From: Tolypeutes matacus
Lineage: Eukaryota; Chordata; Mammalia; Cingulata; Chlamyphoridae
DNA: 64,000 nucleotides
Reading direction: 5' to 3'
Assembly (NCBI GenBank): GCA_026826555.1
Contig: JAKSZT010053881.1
Coordinates: 3,410,210 to 3,474,209 of the forward strand
In this document: positions 24,036 through 35,950 of the stretch, piece after piece
Position numbering within the stretch: position 1 is the first letter of the stretch
Layout of the letters: each line of letters opens with the position of its first letter
Notes under the pieces: generated by a model
What the model was told of the DNA's origin: nothing
What the model saw: only the letters and a program-made list of their open reading frames with translations
The model's database searches: none
Program-made: the position numbers and the translations under genes

Positions 24036-24254
24036 TAAAAATAACTCTTTTGTGTAAAAATGGTGAAGCGGTTTATGGTTTTAACCCTGCTTCTAGGAAT
24101 ACTATCTGCCAGAATAAGATTTATACTGAACTAGCTCATAATTAATGCATAAGATGTTCAAGTTTCAATTGTCCTTATTCTTTGTGCTCGTGTTTCTTCT
24201 TGGTTTGAGAGTGCTTACCTTTGGAAACATTGATTTCTTAGTCTCTATTATGAA

Positions 24255-24893
24255 GTTAATTGTGGATCCCAAAAAGAAAAGTTCAAGTCTTGACGCCCCC
24301 ATTCCTATGAATGTGATCCTATCTGAAACAGGATCTTTGAAGATGTTTTTAATTAAAATGAAGCCAAACTGGATTAGGGTGAGCTCTAAACCAATATTAC
24401 TGGTGTCCTTACAAGAAGAGGGAAATGTCATAGGACGCAGGAGACAGAAATAGAGAAGACAGTCATGTGATGGCGTCAGAATTTGAGTTATACTCTAAAC
24501 CAGGGGTTCTTAGTCTCTTTTGTTCCATGGACCCCTTTGCCAGTCAGGTGAAAACCACAGACCCCTTACTAAGTCCACACTATACTGTGTATTGTTTAAT
24601 AAATATATCACACCCACACCAACACATCCCCACAAGAATAATGTTTTTTTTTTTTAATTTCAATTCAAATTCATGGACCCATTGTTAAGAACCCCTGCTC
24701 TATACCAAAGAATGCCATGGATTGCTGACAAGCCACTTTCAGAACTCTACAGACTTTAGAAAAAGCATGGGACTGCCAACACTTTCATTTTAGACTTCTG
24801 GTTTCCAGAACTGTGAAACAATAAATTTCTGTTTGTTTTAAACTACGCTGTCTGTGGTACTATCTTATAGAAGCCTTAGCAAACTGACAATCT
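24255..24893 (+). repeat. MLT1-type MaLR LTR, split by a hAT element
   Basis: Blocks typical of MLT1 appear in order: TGTGATCCTATCTGAAACAGGATC, ACTGGTGTCCTTACAAGAAGAG, then, after the insertion, TTTCCAGAACTGTGAAACAATAAATTTCTGTTT and CTGTGGTACTATCTTATAGAAGCC. It is old and diverged. Confidence 0.75.
24501..24697 (+). mobile_element. Small non-autonomous hAT-type DNA transposon
   Basis: The ends are inverted repeats: CAGGGGTTCTTA at the left and TTAAGAACCCCTG at the right. An 8-bp duplication with one difference flanks it (CTCTAAAC 24493-24500, CTCTATAC 24698-24705), the size for hAT. It shares both ends with the longer element at 35951-36435 but lacks its middle. Confidence 0.88.
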
Positions 24894-24935
24894 CCTTTGA
24901 TCCAACTGGGACTTATAGGAATTCTAGATGGAATT

Positions 24936-25048
24936 TAGAGGGTTTTTTTTTTTGTTGTTGTTTTTTTTCAGGAGGTGCCAGGAACTGAACCTGGGACCTC
25001 ATACATGGGAAGCAGGTGCTCGACCACTGAACTACATCTGCTGCCCCA
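24936..25048 (-). mobile_element. DAS-type SINE, diverged
   Basis: The minus strand reads a tRNA-like head with a CCCAGGTTCAGTTCC B box and an A tail (T run 24941-24970). No clean target duplication is seen. It is the first of three such SINEs in 500 bases, all on the minus strand. Confidence 0.85.
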
Positions 25049-25137
25049 ATAAAAACCCAAATGTGTTGATATGCCTCAAGTCCTTAAGAAAATTAGACAT
25101 TCAAATCCAACAAGAGGAACCCAGGCAACAACTTTAA

Positions 25138-25250
25138 TTTTCTTTTTTTTTTTTTTTTTTTTTTTTTTTGTAAGGAGGTACCCGGAATTGAACCTGGGAC
25201 TTCATACATGGGAAGCAGTCACTCAAACCACTGAGCTACATCCATTCCCT
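25138..25250 (-). mobile_element. DAS-type SINE, diverged
   Basis: It has the same head on the minus strand (CCCAGGTTCAATTCC B box) and a long A tail (T run 25145-25169). Flanking bases are T/A rich and give no secure duplication. Confidence 0.85.
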
Positions 25251-25329
25251 TAAAATCTCAGTCTATAAGTTCCCTGTCACAAGGTGCCGGCTGGATGCCT
25301 GACAACCCACTGGATCACTCTTTGGATTC

Positions 25330-25410
25330 CTTCTCTTAGGAGGTACAAGAAATAGAATCAGGGACCTAGTATATGTGAGGCAATCTTTCCTCCACTGAGC
25401 TACACCCAAT
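25330..25410 (-). mobile_element. DAS-type SINE head, degraded, no tail
   Basis: On the minus strand an A-box-like TAGCTCAGTGGAGG and a weak B box (CCCTGATTCTATTTC) can be seen. It lacks an A tail and is the most decayed of the three. Confidence 0.6.
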
Positions 25411-25866
25411 TTTACAGGACTTGGAGAACCTGTGGGAACAATTACAAACCCCAGAAGATCACAGTCCTTTGATGGAGGACTCTGAAATACCTTCATGACC
25501 TGAGGACATACCATGACTCAAGACAGTCACATAGGGCTATGGAGACTATGAGTAAATGGCCCTTGGAGTTACACAGTGCACAAACCAAACAATCATCCAC
25601 CGAAACCCTACTTTTTCAAACCACTTTTATCCATAGGCACAGAAACAGCCATCACTTCAAGCAGAAGATGATAACCTGTTGAAGCCTTAAGACCCTAAAC
25701 AAGAAAAGAAGAGACATCCTTAGTGAGCAGATAGAGAATTCTTTAATCTGCATTAGGTCAGTGTTGAAGTAATAACATCTAGCCTACTGTAGGAGCTCTC
25801 TGAAAACTTTTTCCTGACCCCCAGCCAGTTCTCTAGATCTTCATTCTCTGAATCTGGCTTTGAGGC

Positions 25867-26506
25867 TATATTAGTCAGCCAAAGGGGTGCTGATACAAAG
25901 TACCAGAAATCTGTTGGCTTTTATAAAGGGTATTTATCTGGGGTAAAAGCCTACGGTTACAAGGCCTGAAAGAGTCCAACTCAAGGTTACTTTCTTACTA
26001 AACTCTGTTGCCACGTGCTGAAGCAAGATGACAGGTGATGTCTTCAAGCGTTCAGCCTTCCTCTTCCCTCTTAAGGCTCCATGGGTCCAGCTTCTTCCAA
26101 TCTCAGCTGTCGGCCGGCATAAGGCTCACTTCTCTTCCTAGGGCTCAGCTGCTCTGTTCTCTTCACAAGGTCACCTGTAAACTATCAGGCTCATCTCTCT
26201 CTGGGGCTCCAGCATCAAAGCTCTCTTTTCTGCTGTGTCTCTTTCTGTGTTCTCCTGTGTATCTACTTCTGTGTGTTTCCTTGATTGAGTGTCCATTTAT
26301 ACAGCCTTCAAAGGGGCAGGGACTCAAACTGAGTCACTCTAATGACATGGTCAAATCAAAACCCTAATTTTAACATAATTTAGTCAAAGTCATTTCAGCT
26401 GAATCTAATACAATCAAAGGGTATCATGCTCAGAGGAACAGACCAGTTTACAAACATAATCAATATCTTTTTCTTTGAAATTCATAAATAATATCAAACT
26501 GCTACA
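25867..26506 (-). mobile_element. Solo MaLR-like LTR, copy 3
   Basis: Minus-strand reading starts TGTAGCAGTTTGATATT and ends GGCTGACTAATATA. The flanks GAGGC (25862-25866) and GAGAC (26507-26511) match at four of five bases. The family features match copies 1, 2, 4 and 5. Plus-strand frames in it (26035-26367) are accidental. Confidence 0.85.
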
Positions 26507-26619
26507 GAGACCAATTGGTGCACTGACCTCTTTTATGAGTCAGCACACTGGACTCTTCAAGAGAAGAGGGAAAAGAGCCCTGGAATTCCTGAAGAGGAAG
26601 AGTTCTTTTGTGGGTTTGT

Positions 26620-27140
26620 GTTAGTCAGGAAGCATCATGGATGGAGGAGGAGAGTGTTCCTTGAAAACAATATTGTATATGCCAGTGTGATGAAAAAGTT
26701 GACAATAAATCCAGCACTTAGTCGTGTATGTCTGAAGGAAATCTAGAGGAGAAAACATGGGACTGTATAGCGTAGTGAAGCCTGTTGTGGAGGATACTAC
26801 AAATATAAGAATGTCTGCCATGAACTAGAACAAATGTACATCACTATTACAAGGTGTTAATGATAGGGTGGTATATGGAAAAAAAACAACTAATGCAAAC
26901 TATGGACTATAGATAACAATAAACTTGTAATATTCTTTCATCAATTGTAACAAAAGTACCACAACAATGCTAAATGTCAATAAGGAGAGTAAAAGGGAAA
27001 TGAGATTTTTCTTTCTCAAGCAATGAGAATGTTCTCAAATGGACAGGGGTCATAAATGTACAGCCCTGTGATTATACTGACAGTCATTGATTATATACTT
27101 TGAATGATTATATGGTGTGTGAATAAAACTGTTCTTTTAA
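26620..27140 (+). repeat. LINE-1 3' UTR fragment
   Basis: It shares blocks with the other LINE-1 3' ends here: AACAAATGTACATCAC..., GGTGTTAATGATAGGGTGGTATATGG, and CATCAATTGTAACAAAAGTACC. It ends near GTGTGAATAAAACTG. No ORF2 remains. Confidence 0.65.
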
Positions 27141-27164
27141 AAAGGTAAAAGAACAGAAGTTCAG

Positions 27165-27310
27165 AAGCTAATTCTGCACTCATTCCTGGGTCAGCAATTG
27201 GTTATGTGACTTGGACATATTATTGAACATTTGCTGCTAAGTGTTCTCATCTGTAAACCAATAATACTATCTACCTCAAAGACTTTTGAGATTAAATGAG
27301 AAAATGCAAA
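27165..27310 (+). repeat. MIR SINE
   Basis: It contains GGTTATGTGACTTGGACA, TTCTCATCTGTAAACCAATAATACTA and GAGATTAAATGAG in MIR order, followed by an A run at 27309-27327. Confidence 0.75.
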
Positions 27311-27769
27311 AAAAAAAAAAAAAAAAATCCAGCACCCAGGATTCCTCAATTATTCAATGGGTGTGATCATGTACCATAGATTACTATAAGTGCTTTTCAC
27401 ACATCTCTTTTCTCCACTAAATAATAAGGTCTGGAGAAGGACTATTTTTCTTATTCATATTTGCAATTTTGGGCTTCTGAATAATCAACAATGTAAGGTG
27501 ATAGTATCTTCAACATAATGTCCGAGTAACAAGCTCTTCCTATGAGTAACAAGCTCTGCCCCTCCTATGAATTTTTCCATCACATCCCTCTCCCCACACA
27601 TACACCCCAGGCTCCCAACCCAGCTGCCTCTCCCTGGGAGTGGGCTGGGTGATATGACCCATTGCTACAGATGGTCCTCATTAGCTTGCATCCACTAAGG
27701 CTATTCTCTATGAAGCCTTTTTATAAATAGCAATGATATCAACTAGTTTTACTGACTGTCTATATGAAG

Positions 27770-27930
27770 GGCACTATACAATTTATTCCATCTTTATACC
27801 AACCTTAAAGATTGGTAGTAAGAGTTAAGGAAATTAAGGTTCAGAGAGGTTACACATATTGGCCAAGGTATATCAGCTGGAAAGACCAAAGCCAGGATAG
27901 GAAACAAACAGAAGCTTTTACCTTTTGATG
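27770..27930 (-). repeat. MIR SINE, weak
   Basis: The plus strand text AAGGAAATTAAGGTTCAGAGAGGTTACA...GCCAAGGTATATCAGCTGG is the reverse of the MIR centre. It is diverged. Confidence 0.6.
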
Positions 27931-28147
27931 CAGGATTATAAAAGATTTAAAAGCCTTTACTTGTGCAAGATTAAGTTATAATTTTGGATTGACACAGGGC
28001 ACAATTGGAATTATGAAACAGAGACCCATCCATCAGTCAGTTGATTTTCCTGTTCACTCTTAAAAGTGGGAAATGCCTGTAATGAACCCCTGCTCATTTA
28101 GTCTGTTATCGCTTGGCTCTCTTAATTTTTTTCTCTTTAAATAATAG

Positions 28148-28288
28148 GACATGGTGACTACAGCTTCTATTTACTTGTTTGAAGCCACACAAAAAAGATT
28201 TTTTTTCAAAACTGCATCTATATTAATTCCTGAAAATTGGAATGAAAACCCTCAGTACAAGAAGCCAAGACTTGAGAGCTACATACAT
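28148..28288 (+). CDS. CLCA4: CLCA4-like exon 2: metalloprotease-like domain
   Basis: Forty-seven codons, phase 0 to phase 0, lie between a ...aaataatag acceptor (with a weak pyrimidine tract) and a CAT|gtaagg donor. The text begins [14 protein letters not shown] and continues to a LIPENW block, both typical of CLCA4. It encodes part of the N-terminal hydrolase domain. It is intact as read. It lies only 140 bases from exon 3, after the very large intron 1. Confidence 0.93.
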
Positions 28289-28428
28289 GTAAGGCTCAAA
28301 AATTTCTCTTTAAAAATTACATTTTCTTGTGCATCTCAGTTTTTCTCAATTTGTTGTTTCAGAGTTTTTCAGACTAAACTTTTTCATTTCTATTTTGGAT
28401 GTCTTAACTATCTTTCTAAAATTCACAG

Positions 28429-28576
28429 GCTGATGTGTTTATTGCACCACCTGCCCTCCCAGGTAGAGATGAACCTTACACCAGACACTTCACAGCCTGT
28501 GGAGAAAAGGGAGAATTCATTCATTTCACTCCTGACTTTGTACTTGGAAAGAAACAAAATGAGTATGGACCATCAG
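28429..28576 (+). CDS. CLCA4: CLCA4-like exon 3: metalloprotease-like domain
   Basis: This exon is 148 bases long, starting in phase 0 after ...attcacag and ending in phase 1 at TCAG|gtagga. It opens [18 protein letters not shown], a stretch highly kept in the family, and carries the C-G-E-K-G cysteine segment before HFTPDF. It leads directly toward the zinc-binding motif in exon 4. No stop or shift is seen. Confidence 0.93.
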
Positions 28577-30659
28577 GTAGGAATTTTGGTTAAAACACAT
28601 ATTTTTGTGTGTGTGTGAAATAGTTTTATTTTTCCTCCAGACACTTCATGGAGAATTATTTTCAGCTGCCAGCTTTTCATTCTGAAGTTTACTTTCATTC
28701 TCTTTTCAGACATGTATTGTTAATACCATTAACCTGTACTTTCATTGGCAGCATAAAGAGTGTCTTCACATCCCTGCCCCTCATATTTGTTGTAATCTAG
28801 CTCTTGCCAGTTGCTTATTATTAGAAATGGAGGGAGAAGGACAAGATGTAAAGAAGGTGAAGAGTAAAATGAGTGTATGTGTGTGGGGCTAGAGGGCTGA
28901 CAAGCCACAGGAATAAATTGAATGGTTGAGGTCAAACTGGGTAGAGGGAAAGAGGAAAGGAGAGTTCCAGAATCTCCTCTATTTTTTACTTTGGCAAACA
29001 ATTCTCATTATTGTAATAATCTACTAATTCCTGCCCAGAAAATATTCAGATTTCTTCAGTCTTCTATTTCCCATTATTCTTGCATCATATCCTATTTAAA
29101 AATGCATTTAGGTTGAACCATATGAAATTGCTGACTTTCAGCCAAGTTTGCCCTAAACAATGGCAATTAAATATGATTGAACCAAATGCAAAGCACTTTT
29201 TTTTTGCTATTTTCGAACACTTTCCCAAGTATTTCAAAGCCATCTTTCCCTCCATGTGGTAAAGACATCTTCCACTTCTCTCCATTTGCTCCCTTGAGCC
29301 ATTACTCAAATCACTACTGTGTTTACAACCCAAGTATTCTGACCTCAACTTCAGTTCTATACTCTTCAAATTTCCTGCTTCCTTTTGTTTCCTCCATTTG
29401 CTTTCCAACTTATTCAGCAACCAACTATAAACTTCATGGGTTTTCTTTTTAAGTGAAATCACATCTCCACAGTACTAAACAAAGATAGTATTTGAAAGGG
29501 AGGCAATACTAGCAATTTTTTCTTCTCTTTTCCCTCTAACTTTCTTTGGGATTCTGTGAGACCCAATTTTTATTCCCTTCTTTGACATATTACTCACAAC
29601 TTCACTAAATTTTCTTTATTGAGCTCACTGTAATTATGCTCTTTATTATTTATATATACCATATCATCTGCCCATTTAAATAGTTTGTGAGCTTCTGCTT
29701 GATAATATTTATACAACAATTAAATTAACCTAAATAAAAAACAAGGGATTAATCATTTTCATTGGCTTTGTCCCCTTTCTTCTAGTTGTTACTTCTCTCT
29801 GGTATCTCCATATAACTCTCTTAAGTAGAGATTAATTCTGGAAGGATAAATTAATTTTCCACATAGGTCATCTTGCTGAATGTAATGATCTCCTCTCCTT
29901 CTGAGTATAGGGTAGTGTATATTTAATTGGAGAAATTTCTCCTATGCATAATTAATCCTGGGAGATCTTAAAGAATGTTTATGTGGAACATGCTCAAATT
30001 GCTGTCCTACCAGTGCCACATTCTCCTCATCTGCGGTTAGAACAAAAATACCTTTTTTTTTTTTTTTTTTTTTTCCAAAAACAAGGTGTTGATTCCATGG
30101 GCTAATGCAAATAACAATATTTTGAAAACCACAAGGTATATATGAGTGTATTGTATCATTATAATCCATAGGTTATTTTCATGTTCAAAGTATATCATTT
30201 ATTTATAAAGTATAATACTAAGATCTGTTCCAATTTTTTTCTTAAAAGTTATCAGATTAGCCCTTAGCAAAGTTAAAATAATTACATGCACAAGCAAAAA
30301 CACTTTATCATGATATTCATTTTCACATACTGGCTCATTTACCCATCACTCATACTAAACCTCTTCTGGTTTTAGAATAATTTTTAAAAGCCTTAAAAAA
30401 AACCTCTTGTATAAATCATGTAAAATTATTGATCTGACAACATAAATGTCCCAGGCATCAAAAACCACATTAACTGTTCCAAGAGGCTGTGAAAATGCAT
30501 CCAACACAGGAAGGCTTCTTTTTTGATAGGGGCCACTGCATCAGTAACAGTCATGAGGAGAGCTGACCCTTCAGAGACAAGCAAGTTCCATGACAGCAAA
30601 GCTAATGAGACTGGAAGACTTTCTTCAGGACCAGAAGCACAAAGTCAGTGGTCCAGGTC
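28577..30659. other. Intron 3, first part, no feature recognised
   Basis: It is AT-rich unique or very old sequence. Short frames such as 28729-29001 and 29085-29462 (minus) have no motif and no splice context. A T run lies at 30053-30074. Confidence 0.55.
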
Positions 30660-30880
30660 ATGAGTACACGCACAAAGTCTGTTGCCATATATTGGAGCAA
30701 GATGACTGCCGGTCTCTGCAAGGGTTCAGCCTTCCTCTTCCTCCTAAGACTCCATTGTCCCAGCTTCTTCCATTCTCCACTGTAGGCTAACATAAGGCTC
30801 ATCTCTCTCCCTGGGGCTCATTTCTTTCCAGGTTTTCTCAGCTGTTCAGGGCTCTGGTCTCCAGCTCCTACCCCTTCTTG
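30660..30880 (-). mobile_element. Partial MaLR-like LTR, copy 6
   Basis: This shares the middle of copies 3-5: TCTGTTGCCATATATTGGAGCAAGATGAC, then TTCAGCCTTCCTCTTCC and a CCAGCTTCTTCC...GGCTAACATAAGGCTCATCTCT run. Both ends of the LTR are missing. Confidence 0.75.
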
Positions 30881-30964
30881 CCTCCTCCTCCAGGTCGCCC
30901 ACGCACGGCCCTAAAACACATATTTTTCTATGTTTAAGCATCTTTGTACCCAGGTTTAGTGTAC

Positions 30965-31165
30965 AAGCCATGAAGCCAGCCTATTGCCAAATCTTGACCC
31001 CTAAGTCTGCATTTGACCTTAGACAAATGACTTAGCCTCTCTGTGCTTAAATATATAAAATGGTGATCATAGAGTTCCTACTTTGACAAACTGTTGTGAA
31101 CATTTAATTTGATAATCCATGTAAACAGATTCTGTACAATGTCTGGGAGTCAGTAAGAAATTTGA
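30965..31165 (+). repeat. MIR SINE
   Basis: It has MIR-order blocks: TTGACCTTAGACAAATGACTTAGCCTCTCTGTGC, AAATGGTGATCATAGAGTTCC and an ACAATGTCTGGGAGTCAGTAAG tail. The next 1 kb (31166-32190) shows nothing recognisable. Confidence 0.75.
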
Positions 31166-32194
31166 TCTCAGAAATCTTGAACACAGGGCAACAATAATAA
31201 GTGTTTGTCTTATGGCACGCTTTTGGCTTTTAATTTTATATTCTCAACAGTTAGACATGAATCCATCAGGTGCCAGTTCCACTAAGGAATATGCAAGACA
31301 AAGTGGAAAGAACCACAATGCCAGTTCCTGGTCGAGAGAAAACACTCACAGGCTGTTAGTTGCTGATATTATTCAATCTATTTAGATGGACCAGAAATTG
31401 TCTACAATTGACAATAATTTTTCACTCTAAAAAAGGCAATTTCATCCGATTCAACCTAAAAGTTAAGACCATTTGTCCAAGTTAACTCAAAACATATTCT
31501 TTTCCAGATAAAAATGCAAATCATTGTTAAAAGAGGCACAACTCAAATGTCAATACTCATTGGCAATCTTCCTGAATCCTCATACCCCCAGGATCACCTC
31601 TACCTTCTTCTATTGCCCATAAATAAACATTCAGTAAGTCTCTTGTCTCTGCAAAACAATTGGATAGCTCTGTTTCTCATCATTAGCTGGACCTGTTCCC
31701 CATTCCAAACTTGAAAACTCCATCATCCCATTCCATACCAGTCTCTTCATTTTATTTCACCCTCACGTTATCATTTACATCTATAATCCTTTTTCCCAGC
31801 TTATTCCCTCAGTCTACCCATTCTTTTTCATCTATACTTTCTTTCATATATGGCATGTCCACCAAGGTTGGTTACTTCAACTACAAGTATAAGTAGCTCA
31901 GTTCCTTCACTGCTCTTATCCTTATGTTTGATTCAACTTGCCAAATCCCCTGTACTGATTTCCAGCCAGTTTCTTTTTGACATTTGTTAAAATGTTTCTA
32001 AGACTGTGGTAGAAAATTACAAAACTAATTGACATAACTACAAAACCACATTTTCCAAGCTCAATAAAACCCTCAAATCTGGTCAATAATATTTTTACTT
32101 GCCTCTTCCCAGCTCCCTTTTTCATTTACCATTGCAGCTACTCTAAAACTTTTACCATTTTTCTCAAGATCTCTAGTCACTCTTCTCACTCCAT

Positions 32195-32335
32195 CATTTG
32201 GCAGATGCCCTGTGACTTAACATCTCTGTGCCTAAATTTATAGAATACTGACTATAGGAGTCCCTACCTTGAAGAATTGTTGAGAACATTAAATTAGATA
32301 ATCCATGTAAAAAAAAAACCCTGTACAGTGCACAT
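32195..32335 (+). repeat. MIR SINE
   Basis: CCCTGTGACTTAACATCTCTGTGCC, then GAGTCCCTACCTTGAAGAATTGTTGAGA, then TGTACAGTGCAC. It looks like the MIR at 30965 and may be an independent copy of the same subfamily. Confidence 0.7.
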
Positions 32336-33002
32336 ATTTACCTTCATCTATCCCCAACCCCACTTGTTTTAGAAGAGGAGGACTTCTTTCCATTTTTAAG
32401 GCCAGTATCTTTATCTGAGCTCTTGAATTTCCTTACGCCCCACTCAGCTCCATTCCATTATCAACAGATTTCTCCCCTCCCTCTTTTATAGGTGATTCTG
32501 CCATAACATGAAATATGTGTAATAAAACAAGTCTTTTGGAAAAATATGATTAGGAAAAGAATCCTAAAAATCTATGGAATTTTGTCATTGGTAACAATAG
32601 CACACAGTACTAGAGATATCATTTGGATCACTCATGTAGCAGATCAGTATATCTGGAAGCTGCCATGACAGATATTAAAAATGTATATACACACAGAGAT
32701 AAAGAGAGTGGAAATGCTATTAGAAATTAGAACAGGGCTGGTGGAACTGAGACAATGTAGATGGGAATGGAGTTCTAAGTCAGAAGAAATGCTTGGGAGG
32801 CAGAGCAACCTGCCATGAGCTCAAAGCCAAGTAAGTCTGAGAGTGGATCTAAGAAGGCAGCTGCAGGTGCAGGTGGTTTCAAATTTTCATAAATTCACCA
32901 AATTCTTTTTGTAGTAGCTGATGTGAGGGCTTTTTTCTTCCCTACTGAATGGCATAATTCCACTTTCACTAATCTGGCTCCCTCTGTCTATAAAAACTTA
33001 AA

Positions 33003-33169
33003 CCAGTGTTTCCAAAATTTAATGTGAATAGAAATGACTTAGGGATCTTGTTAAAATGCAGATTGTGATTCAGTAGGTCTGGGGTGGGGCCTGAGATTCT
33101 GCGTTTCAACAAGTTTCTTGGTAAAGTTGATGTTGCTGGTCCAAGGACCACATTTTGAGTAGTGAGGAT
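33003..33169 (-). mobile_element. MER5A-like hAT element
   Basis: The centre reads TCAGTAGGTCTGGGGTGGGGCCTGAGATTCTG, then CGTTTCAACAAGTTT and GCTGGTCCAAGGACCACATTTTGAG, as in MER5A on the minus strand. The terminal CAGTG-type repeats are decayed. Confidence 0.8.
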
Positions 33170-33444
33170 TAAAAGGGCAAATATGATTTCTGAATGATAC
33201 TGATATTTTCCCATATTTTTAACACTATTATGAGCTAATTGTCATTACAGAATTATACCTTGTACCAGAACGGACTGTATTTCCAACGTCTCCTTCTCTG
33301 TCTCCATTTCCTCTAAAGATTTTTCCCATCAACACTTACAGAAAAATTCCCCTTGTTTCTTTTTCCTTAATATCAAGCTATCAATATATTTATATCTTCC
33401 TATTCACCCTGAAATTCTTAGGAGAAAAAGTTTTCCTATTCTCA

Positions 33445-33640
33445 CTCCCTGTCTCTAAGCTTCTCCAAGTCAAGGACAATATTTACTCATCTTTATATTT
33501 CTTCATTCCAAGTCCAGTGCTGTGTGTATATAATTAATAATATTTATAATAGCTATATAATTAACGCCTGCTATCTATTAGTACTTTAAACAAATAATTT
33601 CATTTCAACTTCACAATTATATATGGTCTATTGCAGTGTT
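33445..33640 (+). repeat. Weak LINE-2-like tail
   Basis: AAGTCAAGGACAATATTTACTCATCTTTATATTTC and CCAAGTCCAGTGCTGTGTG resemble an L2 3' end. The match is short and the call is tentative. Confidence 0.4.
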
Positions 33641-33880
33641 TCTCTACCTTTTTGTTCATTTTCAGACCTCCAAGGGGCCTTTTTAGATATTCTTTTTCTA
33701 ATGTCCTCCAAGACATTTTAATACCACAGATATACAGTATATCTCTTTATGTTATTGGATAGGGTTAAGCTTTGGAAGGTCACAAATCATTGTAATAGCT
33801 AAGTATTTTTTGCCCTACACAAGACCCAATTTTCATACCATTGGAGGAACTATCTCACCCATTGAGAATGTACTTTATGG
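33632..33880. repeat. Possible hAT-type element, degraded
   Basis: It opens with GCAGTGTTTCTCTACC and closes near CCCATTGAGAATGTAC, which recall the CAGTGTTTCTC / GAGAA... ends of hAT elements. The inner sequence is not recognised. Confidence 0.4.
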
Positions 33881-34355
33881 ATGATAACCTGAGGCATAGA
33901 CTTGTTAAACAACATGCCCAGGTAATACAGTTAATAAGAGGTAGAACACTTAAAAAAAAATTGAATGAATAAATGAATAACTGGGTGGATGAATGGAAGG
34001 TTGAATGATACTAAGAATGTTACATTTCCTGTCCTGCATGAGGCTCACAATTTAATCATGATGTATACGTCAGTCTCCCCTACCATATAGTTTTGAAGGT
34101 CCAAAGCCCAATCTATTTTGCCTACTGAAAGTACCCTATTGATTTATACTTTATTGATTTGTCTTGCTATGGAATAAAATAATAATATAATATATAAGAT
34201 ATATAATATAATAATATTTTATTAACAGAAATATAAATGTTGGCAGTTATTTCAAATCTAAATATTTGTGGCTGAATATAAAGCTTCTTAAAATATTTGA
34301 GAGGCAAATTTTGTCACTTGAATTCTTATCATGTGTCTCAAATGTTTCCCCACAG

Positions 34356-34464
34356 GCAGAGTGCTTGTCCATGAGTGGGCCCATCTCCGATGGGGAGTGT
34401 TTGATGAGTACAATGAGGATGAGCCATTCTACAGCTCTAAGTCAAGAAAAGTTGAAGCAACAAG
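34356..34464 (+). CDS. CLCA4: CLCA4-like exon 4: zinc-binding motif, GC donor
   Basis: This is a 109-base exon after ...tttccccacag, starting in phase 1 and ending in phase 2. It carries [13 protein letters not shown], which contains the complete HExxHxxxGxxD zinc motif by which CLCA proteins cleave themselves. The exon end AAG is followed by gcatga, not gt. GC donors can work, but this one lacks the supporting +4/+5 bases, so splicing may be lost. Reading through would add a short tail and stop at 34500-34502. Confidence 0.9.
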
Positions 34465-34681
34465 GCATGAGCATTAATTTCTTCAATAACTTTAAGCTGT
34501 AATTGTACTTTATTTTCCTTAATTTGATTTCTTTCCAAATATCATTCATTCATTTTGTCACAATACACATAATGGATCCTAATCATGAAACAGTGCATTT
34601 CTGGTTTTCTTTAGAAAATGTATCTTTTAAAAAGCTGGTTATTAATTTAAAAACACAAAGCTAACTTCAAGAGCATTTGGT

Positions 34682-34927
34682 GGGAAGCGGCTGTGGCAAA
34701 ATTGTTTGGGGTTCCATTTACCATATGCGAGGCCCCAGCTTGAAGGCAAGTCAGCCTGCACAGCTCGGTGAGCTGATGGCCCATGCGGCGCGGTGAGCTG
34801 GTACAGCAAGATGACCAAACAAAGGGAGACAAGCAGACACAGAAAAACACAAAAGCAAATGGATACAGTGAGCACAAGCAGCAAGGGACAGATAAATAAA
34901 TAAATAAAAATAAATCTTAAAAAAAAA
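34682..34927 (+). mobile_element. DAS-type SINE, long form
   Basis: It has a tRNA-like head at the left (decayed B box), then a GC-rich middle, then an ACAAAAGCAAATGG...AAATAAATAAATAAAAATAAATCTT tail and an A run. An exact 13-bp duplication AAGAGCATTTGGT flanks it (34669-34681 and 34928-34940). Confidence 0.93.
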
Positions 34928-35213
34928 AAGAGCATTTGGTAACTAATTTAACATATATTATAGCTCTCTACCAATTGCTGCCAGTACTCGTTTGAGCTGA
35001 AGATGTACTCTGTGTAAAGGGTTGTAAAGAACAAAGTTATTTTGCTTTCACAGCAATGAACAAAAAAGTCAGAGAAGTAGTGCTAAATGTGGAACGAGTA
35101 AGAAATTAACCAGCTTCAAGAAGCCAAATAGGAACTTCTTGAAGATTTATCAAGTGCATTTTAAAACACTAATATAGCATCATAGTTGATAATAGACAAT
35201 CATTACTGATTTC

Positions 35214-35308
35214 TTTTTTTTTTTTTTTACCGGGAGGTCCCGGGGATCGAACCCGGGTCCCTCCATATGGGAGACGGACGCCCAACCAGTTGAGCCACAT
35301 CCGACCCC
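35214..35308 (-). mobile_element. DAS-type SINE, short form
   Basis: This is almost identical to the SINE at 10945-11050: one difference (CGGGG against CAGGG) in about 78 bases. AATAGACAA occurs on both sides (35191-35199 and 35310-35318), though the left copy is 14 bases away from the T run. The target duplication is therefore imperfect. Confidence 0.9.
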
Positions 35309-35950
35309 CAATAGACAACTGTTTCTGTTCTGATATCTAGAGAGTAAAATGGTTGGGGAGATTTGGTTTAAAATCAGGTGCCATCAGCCTAATCAATTTT
35401 AGATGCTCTGCTGGAACTATGGATTTGTCACAACTTTACAAGCTGAAAGATACATGGTAGCCACGAAGGCCATTCTTCTGCTCTATTGCAGTGCACCAAC
35501 TAACAGGACATACATTTAAGGTGTTACATTTAGTAAATTTGTTAACATGCTATGCCCTGCTAAATGTCTCACCTCTGCTACAGAAGATTCATCACAGTTG
35601 TTAAAATAGATAGCTTCATTATTTCCATGAGTTTGGAGATGATAAAATAGACATATTTAGAAGATTCCCTAAATTACTGAATGGAATCCAGGCAATGCTT
35701 CCTGAATTTGAACGAGAACCACATTAAAAAGGTGGGATATATTCAAATCCCAGCATATTTGTTATAATTATTGCCATTAGTGGCCAACTGAAATGCTAAA
35801 ATATATTTCTAAAATATTTCCATCATTCATTGTACAATCTACTGTCCTTGACAGCACATCACTGTACACTTAGCCACTTTCCCCTTTGTATAACAATGCT
35901 CCTTGAATAATCAAAATAATTGTTGGTCAGCCACATACAAATATTTAGAG

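Noticed and set aside
28151..28618. A 155-codon single-exon gene at exons 2-3
   Set aside because: The frame passes through a donor (28289) and an acceptor (28428); after the intron the family text is in another frame.
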